DNA of 64,000 nucleotides from Aphrophora alni (Eukaryota; Arthropoda; Insecta; Hemiptera; Aphrophoridae). Within the stretch, counting starts at the first letter, position 1. Each line of letters opens with the position of its first letter. Both the position numbers and the translations under genes were made by a program. Shown piece after piece: positions 1-12,155 of this stretch. The notes under the pieces were generated by a model that did no database searches, was not told the origin of the DNA, and saw only the letters and a list, made by a program, of their open reading frames with translations. The stretch is taken from contig OY740772.1 of assembly GCA_963513935.1 (NCBI GenBank), forward strand, positions 8,946,607-9,010,606, written 5' to 3'.

Positions 1-370
1 CACTCCTGTGAAAATCTATTACGATGGAGTATTGAGGGTAGATCTCTCGTTGATCAGTTGTGGTCTAAAGGGAAATATCGATGGGAACTAGAGGCTAGGT
101 TAAGTGCAGCTGTGCTACTGTGGGGATGTGGTTGGACGAGCATAAGTTGGACCTAGCTCCGCATAAAACTGAAGTGGTACTCCTGGTGATAAGGAGGACT
201 ATCAGAGAACTCAATAGCTGATGGCGAGGTCACCGTCGGTAAGCCTCTGAAATATTTGAGTGTTTTTGATGAAAATCTGAGGATGAAGGTGCACGTGAGA
301 GCACAATAACGAAAACGGAAAAGGTGGTGAGGTCTCTGGAAAGCGATGTATGTGTTAGTGTTTTTTGGGG
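1..370 (+). pseudogene. R1-clade non-LTR retrotransposon RT remnant
   Basis: This is a decayed piece of a reverse transcriptase, probably from an R1-clade non-LTR retrotransposon. Conceptual translation from about 129 gives WLDEHKLDLAPHKTEVVLLV followed by RRTIRELN. After a frame change at about 215 it continues as DGEVTVGKPLKYL and DENLRMKVHVRAQ. These blocks match the part of R1-type RTs downstream of the catalytic DD motif: the W(L/M)..H.L.LAP.KTE.V block and the K.LKYLGV..D..L motif. The catalytic segment lies outside the window or is lost. Frame changes and stops show it is dead, and it is truncated by the window start. Assignment to R1 is from remembered motif style, not a search. Confidence 0.6.
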
Positions 371-2410
371 CCCGAAACTATTTAGCCTTTTGTCACTGCG
401 ACACAAATGGATCTTTTGTGACTACCCAACTAATTATGTTTTAGTCCCAGCCAATATTTAAGCTTCCTAAGAATCTTAAAATGGTTCTGGGTGACATAAT
501 CGTTACCTCCGCGGTGGTGGGTCAAAGGAATGCTGAGGTAAAGTACCCTTTAGTAGGTTAGAGATTCACACTTATACAATCAGTGTTCAGTTGTCTCTCT
601 ATGTGTCAGCCAGAAGCGGCAAGAATTCACTGCTGCCTTTCCCATATGTTTTTGTTAATAGTAATTTACTGGACAATGTCCTAATTCAGGCTAAGCTTCC
701 TTCTACTGAAATCCAATAATTTTTTGTGATGGTCTTAAAGAAGACTATACACTTTTTGGCTTATCTTACATCAGGATGGGTGGTCCAATACTTAGTTCTT
801 TTTATCTTGTAGCTAGGATTCTAGGATATTATGAAGATATGTTTCAGGGACCCCAAAAAATAGAGACCAATAAAATCAGCCTCTGCGCCTTCCTTAGCAA
901 GGCAATCCGCTTTTTCATTTCCGTTATCCCTTCATGTCCTGGAACCACAAGTAAGGAGACTTTGTTGTTTGTTGCAAGTTGATTAATTACTTTTAGACAT
1001 GTCTGGAAAGGAGTATCGGCATTGTAGGAGCTCCCGAGACATGTAAAAGAAAAGTATTACTGATTTTTAGAAAATAAGTACTTTTAAACAACTCAATGTA
1101 AAATACACCATATTTTTGGGTTTATAGAGATTACTCCCATATTGATATTTTTCTAGAATATGGCGACCCATAGGTTGTTTTGGTCCTGAAAAAGTTACAC
1201 TTTAGCAACACTATATATTACGTGAGGTAGAAAGTTATTCAATAATGGTTAATTTTAAGGGTTAAAAATAATAACCCTTATTTATTTTTCTTATGTGAGA
1301 CATAAAAATTTTCATAATTTTAAATTCTTGGACAATTTGTTTGATAAATATGTTTGTATAAAAATTGGTCTTAGGTACAAGTCTAAACGTTTCCTAACGG
1401 CCGTCAATATTTGTTTTAGTATTTTTAGGATACGTGAGTAAAACAATGGACAAGACGATAAATCCTATATATTTCAAATTTTCAAACTATATATAGGAAA
1501 AATATAGCGGTAACTTGGGGGGTAGTTAAGGTCAAAAACTTTAAAAATGAAAAGAACAGTTTTAACGCTTTCCTAATCGAGTGTTACGTGTTTCTCCCGA
1601 TAGTTGGGTAAACGATAATTTAGTTGCTACAGAAAGATTGGGGGGTACAAATTAGCAAAATTCAAACAAACATTTTGGTTGTAGGCTAATTTTGGATGTT
1701 GTAGAAAATGATTAATAATGTTTTCTGCTTTTTGTCGATAACTCAGTTTTACTTAAAAATATTCTCTTTTTTTGTGGTTAAAAAATGTATAAATGATTTA
1801 CAACAGTTTTTATACATTCGACGTTAAAAATATCCAGCATTTTTAAATGAGTAGAAGAAATCGTTTAATTTTTTTCCCTATAATTTCAACTCCTTATTGT
1901 TTAGCATTAAAAAGGTATGATTTCTTTTGTTAAAACGCAAGATGGCTGGCTAGATAGAAAGCTAAGGATTTTATGAAATATGTTTACGTAAACGTTTTAT
2001 CAGTGTTGTAGCAAGAAATAAACTGAACTTTTGAGACGATACTTGGATACACTATGTACTAAATATAAGTACAAATTCAACACACAATAGCCTAGAGAGG
2101 CGATTGTAAGAAAATCAATTTGTACGTTTTGGTTTCATTACAAGTATCGCCAATAATTAAGAAAGTTATTGCAATCATTTGTTGGAAAAAAAAAACTTAT
2201 TTAGAACTCTAGAAACGTAACCATTAGTCATCGCATCATATGTTCGTGCTTGAAATCACTTTCAACAGTTGGCACGCTTTGTGTTATTGATGACTCTATG
2301 TACTTTCACACTCGGTTTGATTTAACGTAATAGTCATTGCCTTCTTGATCGAGGTGTAAGGCTCCTTTTTGAGTACTGAAGATCCAAGAAATTAACCTTT
2401 TATTGCACAA
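371..2410. other. No gene recognised; AT-rich intergenic DNA
   Basis: The first part (to about 1000) may still belong to the decayed retrotransposon, but I cannot follow a frame. An open frame at 776-982 has no recognisable content. The remainder is AT-rich DNA without a feature I can support. Confidence 0.5.
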
Positions 2411-2417
2411 TTTTAGC

Positions 2418-2449
2418 CCTTCTTACTTTCTAATTACGAAGTAAGAAGG
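2418..2449. repeat. Short perfect hairpin, 9-bp stem
   Basis: CCTTCTTAC at 2418-2426 is complementary to GTAAGAAGG at 2441-2449, and the stem extends two further pairs inward. No function is implied. It lies about 90 bp upstream of the Jockey fragment. Confidence 0.6.
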
Positions 2450-2539
2450 ATATTGTGTAGGTGCTAAATGTTCAATGTAATGAGATTGTTGATACTAGAC
2501 GATCAAGCAGATAGGAATACTTTTGGAAATTTTTATGTT

Positions 2540-3156
2540 GGTGTTTTAGGGGCTCACTTATACTGTATAAGAAATGGAGAATAAAACTAAATGAAAAGAA
2601 ATCGGTCCTTGTAAATTTTACAAATAAAAAAATAGTATCACTCCCAGTTTTTATCAACTCGCAGATTATACCATATGCGAATTCAGCAAAGTACCTAGGC
2701 ATGACGCTCGATGCCAAATTAAGGTGGAAGGAACATGTCAAAAAGAAGAGACAGGAATTGAATCTAAAACTCAAGAAGATGCATTGGTTGTTAGCTCAAT
2801 ATTCACAACTTTCATTGCATAACAAATTGCTACTATATAAGCAAATTCTAAAGCCAGTATGGAATTATGGTAGTCAGTTGTGGGGCTGTACTAAGAAGTC
2901 AAACATCAAGCGGATACAAACATTTCAAAACAAAGTATTGAGGCAAATCTGTAAATCTCCATGGTATGTGAGGAGCGACAACATCCATCGTGACTTAAAA
3001 ATCAATACCGTGGCTGAGGAAATGAAGGTATGCTCCTTAAGACACAGTAAGAGACTGGAAGCTCATGAGAATATAGAAATACTCCCTCTCCTCAACGCCA
3101 GCAAGGACCTGCTAAGGCTGAAGAGGACAAAGCCCATTGACTTGGTGCGAGACTAA
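2540..3156 (+). pseudogene. Jockey-clade RT, C-terminal fragment (5'-truncated)
   Basis: This is the C-terminal end of a Jockey-type non-LTR retrotransposon reverse transcriptase. The frame is readable from about 2540 (KKWRIKLN at about 2569) and continuous to the TAA at 3154-3156. Diagnostic blocks are AKYLGMTLDAKLRWKEHVKK, then HNKLLLYKQILKPVWNYG, SQLWGC and IQTFQNKVLRQI, ending in LKRTKPIDLV. This is the thumb and C-terminal tail normally found after the FADD catalytic region, which is missing here. The open reading without internal stops over about 150 codons suggests a relatively young copy. A second, older copy lies inverted at 24779-25560 and shares the LLLYKQ, LKP.W.YG and QLWGC blocks. 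As a 5'-truncated copy it should be non-functional. Confidence 0.88.
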
Positions 3157-3281
3157 AACTGGACTCTGTTTAGTGAACTAGAGCTGGGTGAACCATATCA
3201 TTGTTAAAACCATGTATTCAGAATAAATTGCTTGTTAGGTTGAATTTAACTTAGTTGTAATAAAATATAATAAAAAAAAAC
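3157..3281 (+). mobile_element. Jockey-like 3' UTR and A-rich tail
   Basis: After the stop codon come about 105 bp of non-coding sequence and then an A-rich end (TAAAATATAATAAAAAAAAA). This fits the 3' terminus of a target-primed retrotransposon insertion and sets the element's 3' boundary near 3281. Confidence 0.6.
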
Positions 3282-3550
3282 AACTTATACTGAGAATGCG
3301 TTTGGCAATCCCGAAATACCCTAACAGGATGTACAGCTTTCTTCATGTAATCTTGGATTATATCCTTCACTTTCTTATTTGGTTTTTCTTTACAATTGTC
3401 CTTTTTACTTCAGATCTTGGCGGTCAGAATATTTAGCAAAGTGATTTAAATTAAAATCGTAACGGAATATATTTTATATACTCTTAAAAAAGTTAATACT
3501 ATTTTAATAGTTTTTTAAATAGCAACCACAAAGTTTGTTTAATATACAGT

Positions 3551-4140
3551 ACCAGGTTTTTCGAAAGTAAGTTAAAAATAAATGGTTGTGGTTTCGTTAT
3601 TTGTTGTCCAATCTCTGAGAAAAAACTCTTTATTGTATGCAGATATAATTGAGATTTATTAAAACATCAGCTGTCATTTTAACTGTTATTTATTTGTTGC
3701 CATAGCAACGAGTTTACTAATTGTTGATTAATTTCAAACCCAGGAATCTAGTAGGTGGTAAACGTGTAGTAGTTTACAGTTAATTGATTTTTAAATGTTT
3801 TCATGGCTTTACCTTTATAAACACCCATTGATTCAGTGTTATTATGAATGAGAACGGAGATTATCAGATGGGTTAAGAAAGTCCGTACTCGCAACGGTTC
3901 GAGGGACGGTGCAGTGTAGTCGCGTATAAAAAGCTTGTTGATAAGTTTGAAACCACCGGGTCCGTTGGAGATATCAAAAGGCCAGGAAAACCTTCAATCG
4001 TAAAAGATAAAGTTGTAGAACTGAAAGAAGTAATTATTCAAAACGTAGCTGAGATAAATTGTCAACATGTTAAGAAATTGCGCTCATAGTGTAGAGAAAA
4101 GACTACTGCTTCTCCAGTAGGAGGATAACGGCCACTTCTA
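3551..4140 (+). mobile_element. Degenerate mariner-like element with HTH transposase remnant
   Basis: The element begins near 3551 with a mariner-style terminal sequence (CCAGGTTTTTCGAAAGTAAG). From 3931 a frame reads KLVDKFETTGSVGDIKRPGK, then VELKEVIIQNVAEINCQHVK, before a TAG. The TGSV..RPG.P pattern is typical of the paired helix-turn-helix N-terminus (DUF4817-like) of IS630/mariner-type transposases. The catalytic DDE half is absent. An inverted copy at about 48758-49450 aligns over most of the length, and its outer end carries a related terminal sequence (CAGGAGTCTTTCAAAAGTAA). Comparing the two defines the family ends. Stops and small deletions make it non-functional. Confidence 0.65.
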
Positions 4141-4325
4141 AATACCTTTTTTATAACCTTAAAAAAATTTGCTTAAAAGTGTTTTTTATTAAGTCCATCT
4201 AATTCCAAAGACACTTATGTTCTATGAAAAAAAATTCTAATCTATTAAAGTTTGAACTTACTTTAGAAAGATTCGTAATTATCTAATAATACAAAAAGCT
4301 TTAAAGTAAGAAATTTTTAAAACAG

Positions 4326-4592
4326 CTATTTCATGTTTTTTAAAACAATTAATTCCTTGTTATTCAAAGGAGAAAACATCTCTGTCATCATCAGGTTAAC
4401 AAAAGAAATGACCTTAAAATAGAGACTTCTAGCCCATGGATACTCTAATAGCATCAGATTTGGAAGACAAGTGTTGATCAAAAGAGATTCGAAATATGAA
4501 AGAGATGAATCTAATCCAAGATTACAAATAGAAAGGTGTAGATTCAGCTGCGGTAGCTTGGGATTACCACACCTCATAATCTCTATAGTTGA
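4326..4592 (-). repeat. SINE-like repeat copy
   Basis: This is a member of the window's commonest interspersed repeat. Read on the minus strand it carries the family landmarks: AGCTGAATCTACACC, a B-box-like GG(A)TTAGATTC, a CTTGTCTTCC-type pyrimidine block, AGAGTATCC, and GATGATGACAGAGATG near the 3' end. An 83-codon open frame here is chance. Confidence 0.7.
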
Positions 4593-4979
4593 ATCCTTGA
4601 GGGGATTTAGAAAAATAATATATATACACTGAACTTGTATTATTAACTTATAGTTGTTAAGTATAGATCAAAATAGTATTTAGATATTAAAATATTTACA
4701 TTATAAAAAATCTTACATTATTAAAACTTAAAATATTAAATACGAATATTTTGTATCTGCGTTTCAAAAACCCATTTCCTTAAAATATTTGTTAACTTTT
4801 GATACTATTAGATGATGGCCCAGTTTCACCTAGGGGATAGTTGAGATAGTTTTATAAAGAAATAGTTTTTTTTAGTACAACCCTAATGGTGGTGCTATGG
4901 AAATAAATTATTCCCATATGCAGCAACACACCAATTTTGACCAAAATCGACCCATAAATAACAAAGATATGATACTTCT

Positions 4980-5225
4980 TTTAGGGGTAAAAATACTTGG
5001 AGTGAAACATTTCCAAAACTCTTTCTTAGTACGCGTGTACAGGCCTACTCCAAACCATGTTTAAAATTATTAGCTCTAAGCTTCTTGGATCATGAGATAT
5101 GCTTTAGGGGTAAAAATCACCCTTGGAGTGTAACATTTTCAAAACTCTTTCTTAGTACGCGTCTACAGACGCGTCATGTTAAAACATCATAGTTCTAGGC
5201 TTCTTAAATCCAGAGATTTCGTGAT
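4980..5225. repeat. Tandem duplication, two ~123-bp units
   Basis: TTTAGGGGTAAAAAT at 4980 recurs at 5103. Both are followed by CTTGGAGTG, AACATTT, CAAAACTCTTTCTTAGTACG and a downstream AGCTTCTTGGAT- or AGGCTTCTTAAAT-type end. The two units have diverged by several substitutions, so the duplication is not recent. Confidence 0.75.
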
Positions 5226-5269
5226 CAGTCGGTGGATTTTGACTCTATATATAGATTAGCAACTAGATT

Positions 5270-6480
<1,211 letters not shown>

Positions 6481-6489
6481 AGTTTCATT

Positions 6490-7265
6490 TATCTATGCTT
6501 ATAATCATTATTAACTGACTTATTAGTTATTTACATATAATATAATACTAACTAGTAGTCGACGCGAGAATCTACGACTAAACTAATTAACTTACAAGTA
6601 ATGATTATCGTCATTTGTAGAGTGTATCAATTTTCACTCTTTACTTTATTGGAAACCACATCTACACTAAAGTATATAAGTGTCACTTAATAATCAATTA
6701 TTGCACGCGCATTTACTCATATGTCTTATACTAGAACAGAAAAGGTCTTAACTTAATTAAAAGTGTAAATACATTTTACCGATTGCATTGCTTCTACATT
6801 TAATATTTACAGAGATGTATTATATTTCTTTTGATAAGTAATGAATGAAAGAATTGTCACTTCTAGAATATTCGTGAAAACCAATATAATTTCATATACA
6901 TTTCAAATATATAAGTTGTGTCATTATCATCCCGAACGTTTTTTTTTTTTCAGACAAGGAAAAAATGTACCATAGAAGATATCTTGAAAGTTCGAATGCC
7001 TCAAAATATGCCCAACCTATTTCTATTAAATTTATTACCACATTTTATTATGTTAAACATTACTCACATAAATTGTAAAATCATAAGCTGTAAATAAATT
7101 TAAATAGAATATTTTGAATAATATTTTAGGCAATTCACATTAGCTGACAAAGTACCGCAGGTCTTCACTTCCCCACTACAGCTTTAATGCTTCGATTTCA
7201 ATCCAAGAACTCCGTTTACTTTCTCCCAAGGTATTCTGTTATGATTAACAATATTACAAACAAGT
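6490..7265. other. AT-rich intergenic DNA, nothing recognised
   Basis: I see no gene or clear repeat in this interval. It is the immediate upstream region of the first tRNA-Pro. Confidence 0.5.
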
Positions 7266-7337
7266 GGCCTCTTGGTCTAGGGGTATGATTCCTGCTTTGG
7301 GTGCAGGAGGTCCCGGGTTCAAATCCCGGAGGGGCCC
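7266..7337 (+). tRNA. tRNA-Pro(TGG), copy 1
   Basis: This is a 72-nt cloverleaf. The acceptor stem GGCCTCT pairs with AGGGGCC with one T-G pair, and the discriminator is C. The D-arm/A box is TGGTCTAGGGG. The anticodon stem CCTGC/GCAGG encloses the loop TTTGGGT, giving anticodon TGG (reads CCA). The T-arm/B box is GGTTCAAATCC within a CCCGG/CCGGG stem. There is no intron and CCA is not encoded. It is followed by TTTATTTTAC and a T8 run at 7351, suitable as RNA polymerase III terminators. All expected pairs are intact, so it should be functional. Confidence 0.97.
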
Positions 7338-7662
7338 TTTATTTTACAAATTTTTTTTCTTTATGTAAATTTTAAGTACAAATTTCTCCTTCATTTTATA
7401 TAGGATAACAAGTTAATCATAGGTGATGAATATATTTACAGGTAACATTTTTTTTAGTGTTGGTTTTAACCTCAGGAAGGGTTTTTCCATCTATAATAAT
7501 TTCAAACATACCCACTGTATGTTTCTGACAAAATAGTTTAGAAGGATGAACAAAACATTTATTATTTTGTAAATGTATTAAATATTGAAAATCATATGTA
7601 TAATAATATACTTAAAAAAAGACAAAAATAACATATTATTAAATAGCTTAAGTTCCTATATA

Positions 7663-8226
7663 CAGAGTGTTCCAAAAAGACGAAATGGCTATTAAATTTC
7701 GGATTATATACGTCAAAACGAAAAAAAGAAAAGTCAAATAACATGTAGTCGGTTTCCGCTTCATTGTCCGTCTATCCGTCATTTTGTTTTTTTATGAAAA
7801 ACATTATAACTCCAATAATAGATATTGAGTTCAAATTTTGTATAATCACTATTTTATTACGTTTTACAAGTGTACCAAACAAGAACATTTTATTTTTATA
7901 ATAAAAAATTAGAAAAAAAAATTAAAGTTAACGTTTTTGGAGATATTTAATGTTAAAAGATTTAAATGGCCGCCATTTTGAAAATTTTATAAATAACATC
8001 TTTGTGTTTGGCACACTTGTAAAACGTAACATACAAAATCCTTACCCCAAATCTGAACTCAATATCTTATCTATTTCTGGAATTATAATGTTTTTGATAA
8101 AAGACCTAATTTCGAAAAGACGGACAATGAAGCGGAATTAGACTCTATGTTATTTGACTTTATTTTTCGTTTTGTTGTAAATAATCCGAAAATGAATAGA
8201 GAGTCCACATTTTTTGGGGCATCCTG
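7663..8226. mobile_element. Foldback MITE, ~560 bp, mariner-type ends
   Basis: The two ends are inverted copies of each other over at least 110 bp. CAGAGTGTTCCAAAAAGACG at 7663 matches the complement of the right end (CAGGATGCCCCAAAAAATG). Shared inner blocks are CGGATTAT, AGTCAAATAACAT and CCGCTTCATTGTCCGTCT. The symmetry continues inward through GTTTTACAAGTGT(A/G)CCAAAC, so nearly the whole element folds back. TA flanks both ends (7661-7662 and 8227-8228), as expected of Tc1/mariner insertion. There is no transposase; the 63-codon frame inside is incidental. Confidence 0.85.
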
Positions 8227-8689
8227 TATATATTAATTATGTGATATCTGTTTTTTTAGGACTATAACAGACATGGTTAAATGTTTGATAACATATGTTT
8301 TATCGAAACACCATAGTTTACATATTATACATAAAATAACTCTCCATTAAGTCACATGTAAAAGAATACATTGAAATTTTTAAAATCTGTTTTAGTTTGA
8401 AAGACGTAACGTAATAATAATCATATTTTGAATAAATATAAAAAGTAAATTGTATTTAAGTAAATGTGAACAGCATTTACATCTAGTTTTAAAAACTTTG
8501 TTGTCGTTTGAGCTGAACAGTAGATAAATTTTTAGTAGTTTTTAGTAAATAAAACAAACAAGATTTTTTAACTTAAGTAGTTATTAAAATTTTTCATTCA
8601 TTTAAATCATTTTAAAAATAGACTATTATATTATTTTATGTATTAATTTTACGAAACGGCGAAAACAAACATGCGGTCGTTATGGTCGT

Positions 8690-8880
8690 AAAATAAGAAA
8701 AAGAACATAAAATAGAATCTTTTACCCTCGAATACTCTAATAGTGTCAACTCAGAAAAAAAACCAGAGTTAGTCGAGAGAGACCTAGAGAAGATATAAAA
8801 GAGAGGAATCTAACTCAAACATTGATCATTAAAGGTGTAGATTCAGCTTGGGGCCCTTAGGATTGCCACACCCAACGCGT
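8690..8880 (-). repeat. SINE-like repeat copy
   Basis: On the minus strand this contains AGCTGAATCTACACC, GAGTTAGATTCC, a degraded CTCTCGACTAACTC block and AGTATTCGAGGGTA, in family order. The 3' GATGATGACC block is missing. Confidence 0.65.
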
Positions 8881-10560
8881 GAATAAGAGGTTTACTATTT
8901 TAAAACGTGTGTAAAAAACAAAACATATTTTATTTACATTTATTTGTTTCAATTTTTATATAAACATACGAATAAACATATGGAAACACATATACTGAAA
9001 CCTATTGCTATTATAGAAGAAATGTATAAATGAAATTAAAATTTTCACAATGTTTCAATACTCTTTCATTTTTCTCTATTCATCAAGACCTTTAAAAGAT
9101 GTATCACAGAATCCCCTTATCTAAAATATTTGTGTTGGCCTCCTCTCATAGAGCTTGGGGGTTAAAATGTTTCCAAGAGTTTGTATTTATAATGCCAAAT
9201 AATAATTAAAATAAAGAGTTGTGGGGACTTTTTGATACAGAGTATATAAATTTCTTTGCTGATGAAAATTACAAATTACTTTCTTATTTTGTAAATAATA
9301 AAAATTACAGGTAAAAATAAATACAAATGAGACTTAAAATACAATCTTTTAAAATATTTCTTTTTTAGAATTTCTTGAATTATAACAATTGAAAGAGAAG
9401 TTTAAAAATTCTCTCTATAATTATTATAATTGTTATATTGATCACTATGGTAACTTTTAAAATATTGTTGCATTTTTTATTTCAGAGTTATTTTGAAAAA
9501 AAAGGAAGGAAAATTATATATTCAATTAATGGAAGAACTTCTGTTTTCTTCAACTTTAAGGGATGTAGATTTTAAATAAAAGTTTACAAATTGTATCTTA
9601 TGTCACAGTTTTGAAACAAAATTAAATCCAACGTTATATACAGATGTCATCTTTCTTCAGATGTATTTTAACCATTTCAAATATCAATAGAACAAGTATT
9701 GTGATATAATTGAAAAAAATAATTTAAGGTTTTGAAGTCGGTTTAGAGTATTTATTTAAAAATCCGTTGAAATGTCTTTAATAACAATAACCAAACGTCA
9801 CCAAATATATAATTTTGTTAAGTTATCAATATAAAAGTGAAAATAGACGTTGAATTAGAAAACAAAATCTATATAGTTAGGTAAGTGCGTAAACCTGGTT
9901 TCTGACTTACAGAATGTAAAAAATAAAAATGTATAATTTTTGGGTACCCTAAAAACCACAAATATAACTTCATATTAAACTAAAATTATACAAATTGTAT
10001 AAAATTATATCAATTTTTTGAAAGTACATCTAGAAATATAATAATTATATTCATCTTATATTATATTTTCAAACACTACATAAACTTTTCTATAATTTAT
10101 ACATTTTAAGTTTTATATGATATTATATTTGTAGCTTGTACGGAAAGATTAAAGATTTTAATTTGATTATTTTTTACGTTAAAAAAAAAAGGAAATGTAT
10201 AAGTGTTTTAATCAAGTATTTTTAGTTTATTTTGTATCATTTTCTGAATTTAATAACTCAAATATTTAAATTATATAAAAATGAAACGTTATAGTGTTTT
10301 TATGATAATCGTTGCTAGGCGATTTCCGTAAAATTGGATAAATAAAATTCTAAAATATAATGTTGAAAATAAATTATAATATTCTTTATTTTTAAGAAAA
10401 TGAATAAAATATGTCTATCACAAAAGTCCTGAATCTTCTATAAAGTATTTTCCATTATGAATGGAGGAAATATCAAATGGATTTGTCGTAAGCCTCAATT
10501 TTGTTTAAGCCGAAACTGGCAGAATGTTGTTGGCTGTAAGACAGCACACCGGGTCTTGTC
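8881..10560. other. AT-rich DNA, nothing recognised
   Basis: This is very AT-rich sequence with short homopolymer runs. I found no gene, no long inverted repeat and no family repeat here. Confidence 0.5.
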
Positions 10561-10569
10561 TACAGTACT

Positions 10570-11045
10570 TCTTATCTAATGGATATGGCTATGCTTGATA
10601 ACATACAAAGTAGTTCTTTAATAAATCATTCAGAGGGCCCAGCAGTTTCCTTATATGTTGCCAGGTGTCATACAATACAAAGAGGTGCACAAACTACACC
10701 AGTTACCAAGATCAGGCGTTCAACTAATTCTACATCCATCTTAAATAATAAATTACACATCAGATTTTATTCTGTAAGGAATTGCAGACGATACACCTCA
10801 GGGCTTTACTTATAGTTTTGTAACTCCCGAAGTACCCTAGCTGGATCTACACCTATCTTCATATAGTTTTGTGTTAGATCCCTTTCTTTCATATCAGGTA
10901 TTTCTTGGGTAACTATTTATTATCCTCTTCTCACGTCGACACTATTAGAGTATTCGAGGGGAGGGAATATTAATTTTATTTTCTCTTTTTTCCTTCTTTG
11001 TGTGAGGATGATGACTAATAGGTTTATTGTCTTTACAACAAGGGG
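10570..11045 (+). repeat. SINE-containing unit, copy a
   Basis: The unit starts with a lead-in (AATAAATTACACATCAGATTTT, TCTGTAAGGAATTGCAGACG, CTCAGGGCTTTACTTATAG). It continues into the SINE body with AGCTGGATCTACACC, GTGTTAGATCCC, TAGAGTATTCGAGGGG and GATGATGAC. The same lead-in precedes two further copies downstream, so 10.6-12.15 kb is a head-to-tail run of three related units. The 78-codon frame at 10579-10815 is unrecognised and ends inside the repeat. Confidence 0.7.
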
Positions 11046-11077
11046 AAAACGTAAGTAGCGTTTACATGATTCGTCAT

Positions 11078-11143
11078 CCATCGTAACTAATAAATTGCAT
11101 ACCAGCTTTTATTCTATGAATAATCGCAGACGAAATAATTTCA
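11078..11143 (+). repeat. 66-bp segment, first of a duplicate pair
   Basis: CCATCGTAACTAATAAATTG at 11078 begins a 66-bp stretch repeated at 11225-11290 with one substitution. It is the lead-in of SINE unit b. Each copy is followed directly by CCTAA repeats, so the unit duplicated is lead-in plus telomere-like block, with a period of 147 bp. Confidence 0.9.
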
Positions 11144-11597
11144 CCTAACCTAACCTAACCTAACCTAACCTAACTTAACCTAACCTAACCTAACCTAACC
11201 TAACCTAACATAACCTAACCTAACCCATCGTAACTACTAAATTGCATACCAGCTTTTATTCTATGAATAATCGCAGACGAAATAATTTCAACTAACCTAA
11301 CCTAACCTAACCTAACCTAACCTAACTTAACCTAACCTAAACTAACCTAACCTAACCTAACCTATCCTAACATAACCTAACCTAACCTAACCTAACCTAA
11401 CCTAACCTAAACTAACCTAACCTAACCTAACCTAACCTAACTTAACCTAACCTAACCTAACCTAACCTAACCTAACCTAACCTAACCTAACTTAACCTAA
11501 CCTAAACTAACCTAACCTAACCTAACCTAACCTATCCTATCCTAACCTAACCTAACCCAACCTAACCTAACCTAACCTCACCTAACCTAATCTAACC
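11144..11597. repeat. Interstitial telomere-like (CCTAA)n array
   Basis: Two blocks (11144-11224 and 11291-11597) consist almost entirely of CCTAA, the complement of the arthropod telomere repeat TTAGG. They are separated by the second copy of the 66-bp lead-in. Variants such as CTTAA, ACTAA, CCTAT and CATAA are scattered through it, as expected for an old interstitial array rather than a living telomere. It interrupts a SINE unit: the lead-in ends at TTTCA on the left, and CTTCACTTATAG resumes on the right. Confidence 0.95.
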
Positions 11598-11850
11598 TTC
11601 ACTTATAGTATGGTAATCCCCAGGTATCCTAGCTGGATATACATCTTTCTTCATGTAATTTTGGGTTAATCCCTTTCTTTCATATCAGATCTCTCTTGGC
11701 CAACTCTTGTTTTCATCCGATCTTGACACTGTTTGGGTATTCAAAGGCAGGGAGTGTTCATTTTATTTTCTCTTCTTTATTTTTTCTTTTTCTATAAGGG
11801 GATGATGACGAAGAGGTTTTTACCTTTAACCAAGTAATATACAACTGACA
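11598..11850 (+). repeat. SINE-like repeat copy b, body
   Basis: The body continues after the CCTAA array with ACTTATAGTATGGTAATCCC, CTAGCTGGATATACAT, GGGTTAATCCC, GGCCAACTCTTG, GGGTATTCAAAGG and GATGATGACGAAGAGG. It matches copies a and c in order and spacing. Confidence 0.8.
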
Positions 11851-11859
11851 TTCTGTTGA

Positions 11860-12155
11860 CTCTATATCCATTATAATTAATATAAATTTTATATTTGTGG
11901 AGAGTTGCAGACGATAAAACTCAGCTGTCACTTATAATAGATACTGGTGTGGCAATCCAGACACCTTCCTACATGTAGTCTCTGGTTAGATCCCGCTCTT
12001 TCATCTTTCCTGTCAGGTCTTTCTTGACCAACTCCTGTTCTCTTTAGACCATGACGCTGTTAGATTGTTCTATGTCAATAGGTCTTGTTTATGAACTTTT
12101 CTTCTTTTTTAAAGTGACCCACTAGGGTTTTAGCCTTAAAAACAACAAGGAAAAA
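11860..12155 (+). repeat. SINE-like repeat copy c
   Basis: It has lead-in GAGTTGCAGACGATAAAACT and then CACTTATAATAG. TGGCAATCCAGA resembles a Pol III A box, and TGGTTAGATCCCG about 40 bp later resembles a B box. The later family blocks (TTGACCAACTCCTGTTCTC) follow. This copy gives the best view of the putative tRNA-like head of the family. Confidence 0.75.

Noticed and set aside
776..982. 68-codon frame following the first retrotransposon remnant
   Set aside because: No similarity to RT or other domains that I can recognise, and surrounding codon structure is not maintained.
11144..11597. True chromosome end
   Set aside because: The array is short, degenerate, interrupted by non-telomeric sequence and flanked on both sides by tens of kilobases of ordinary DNA.
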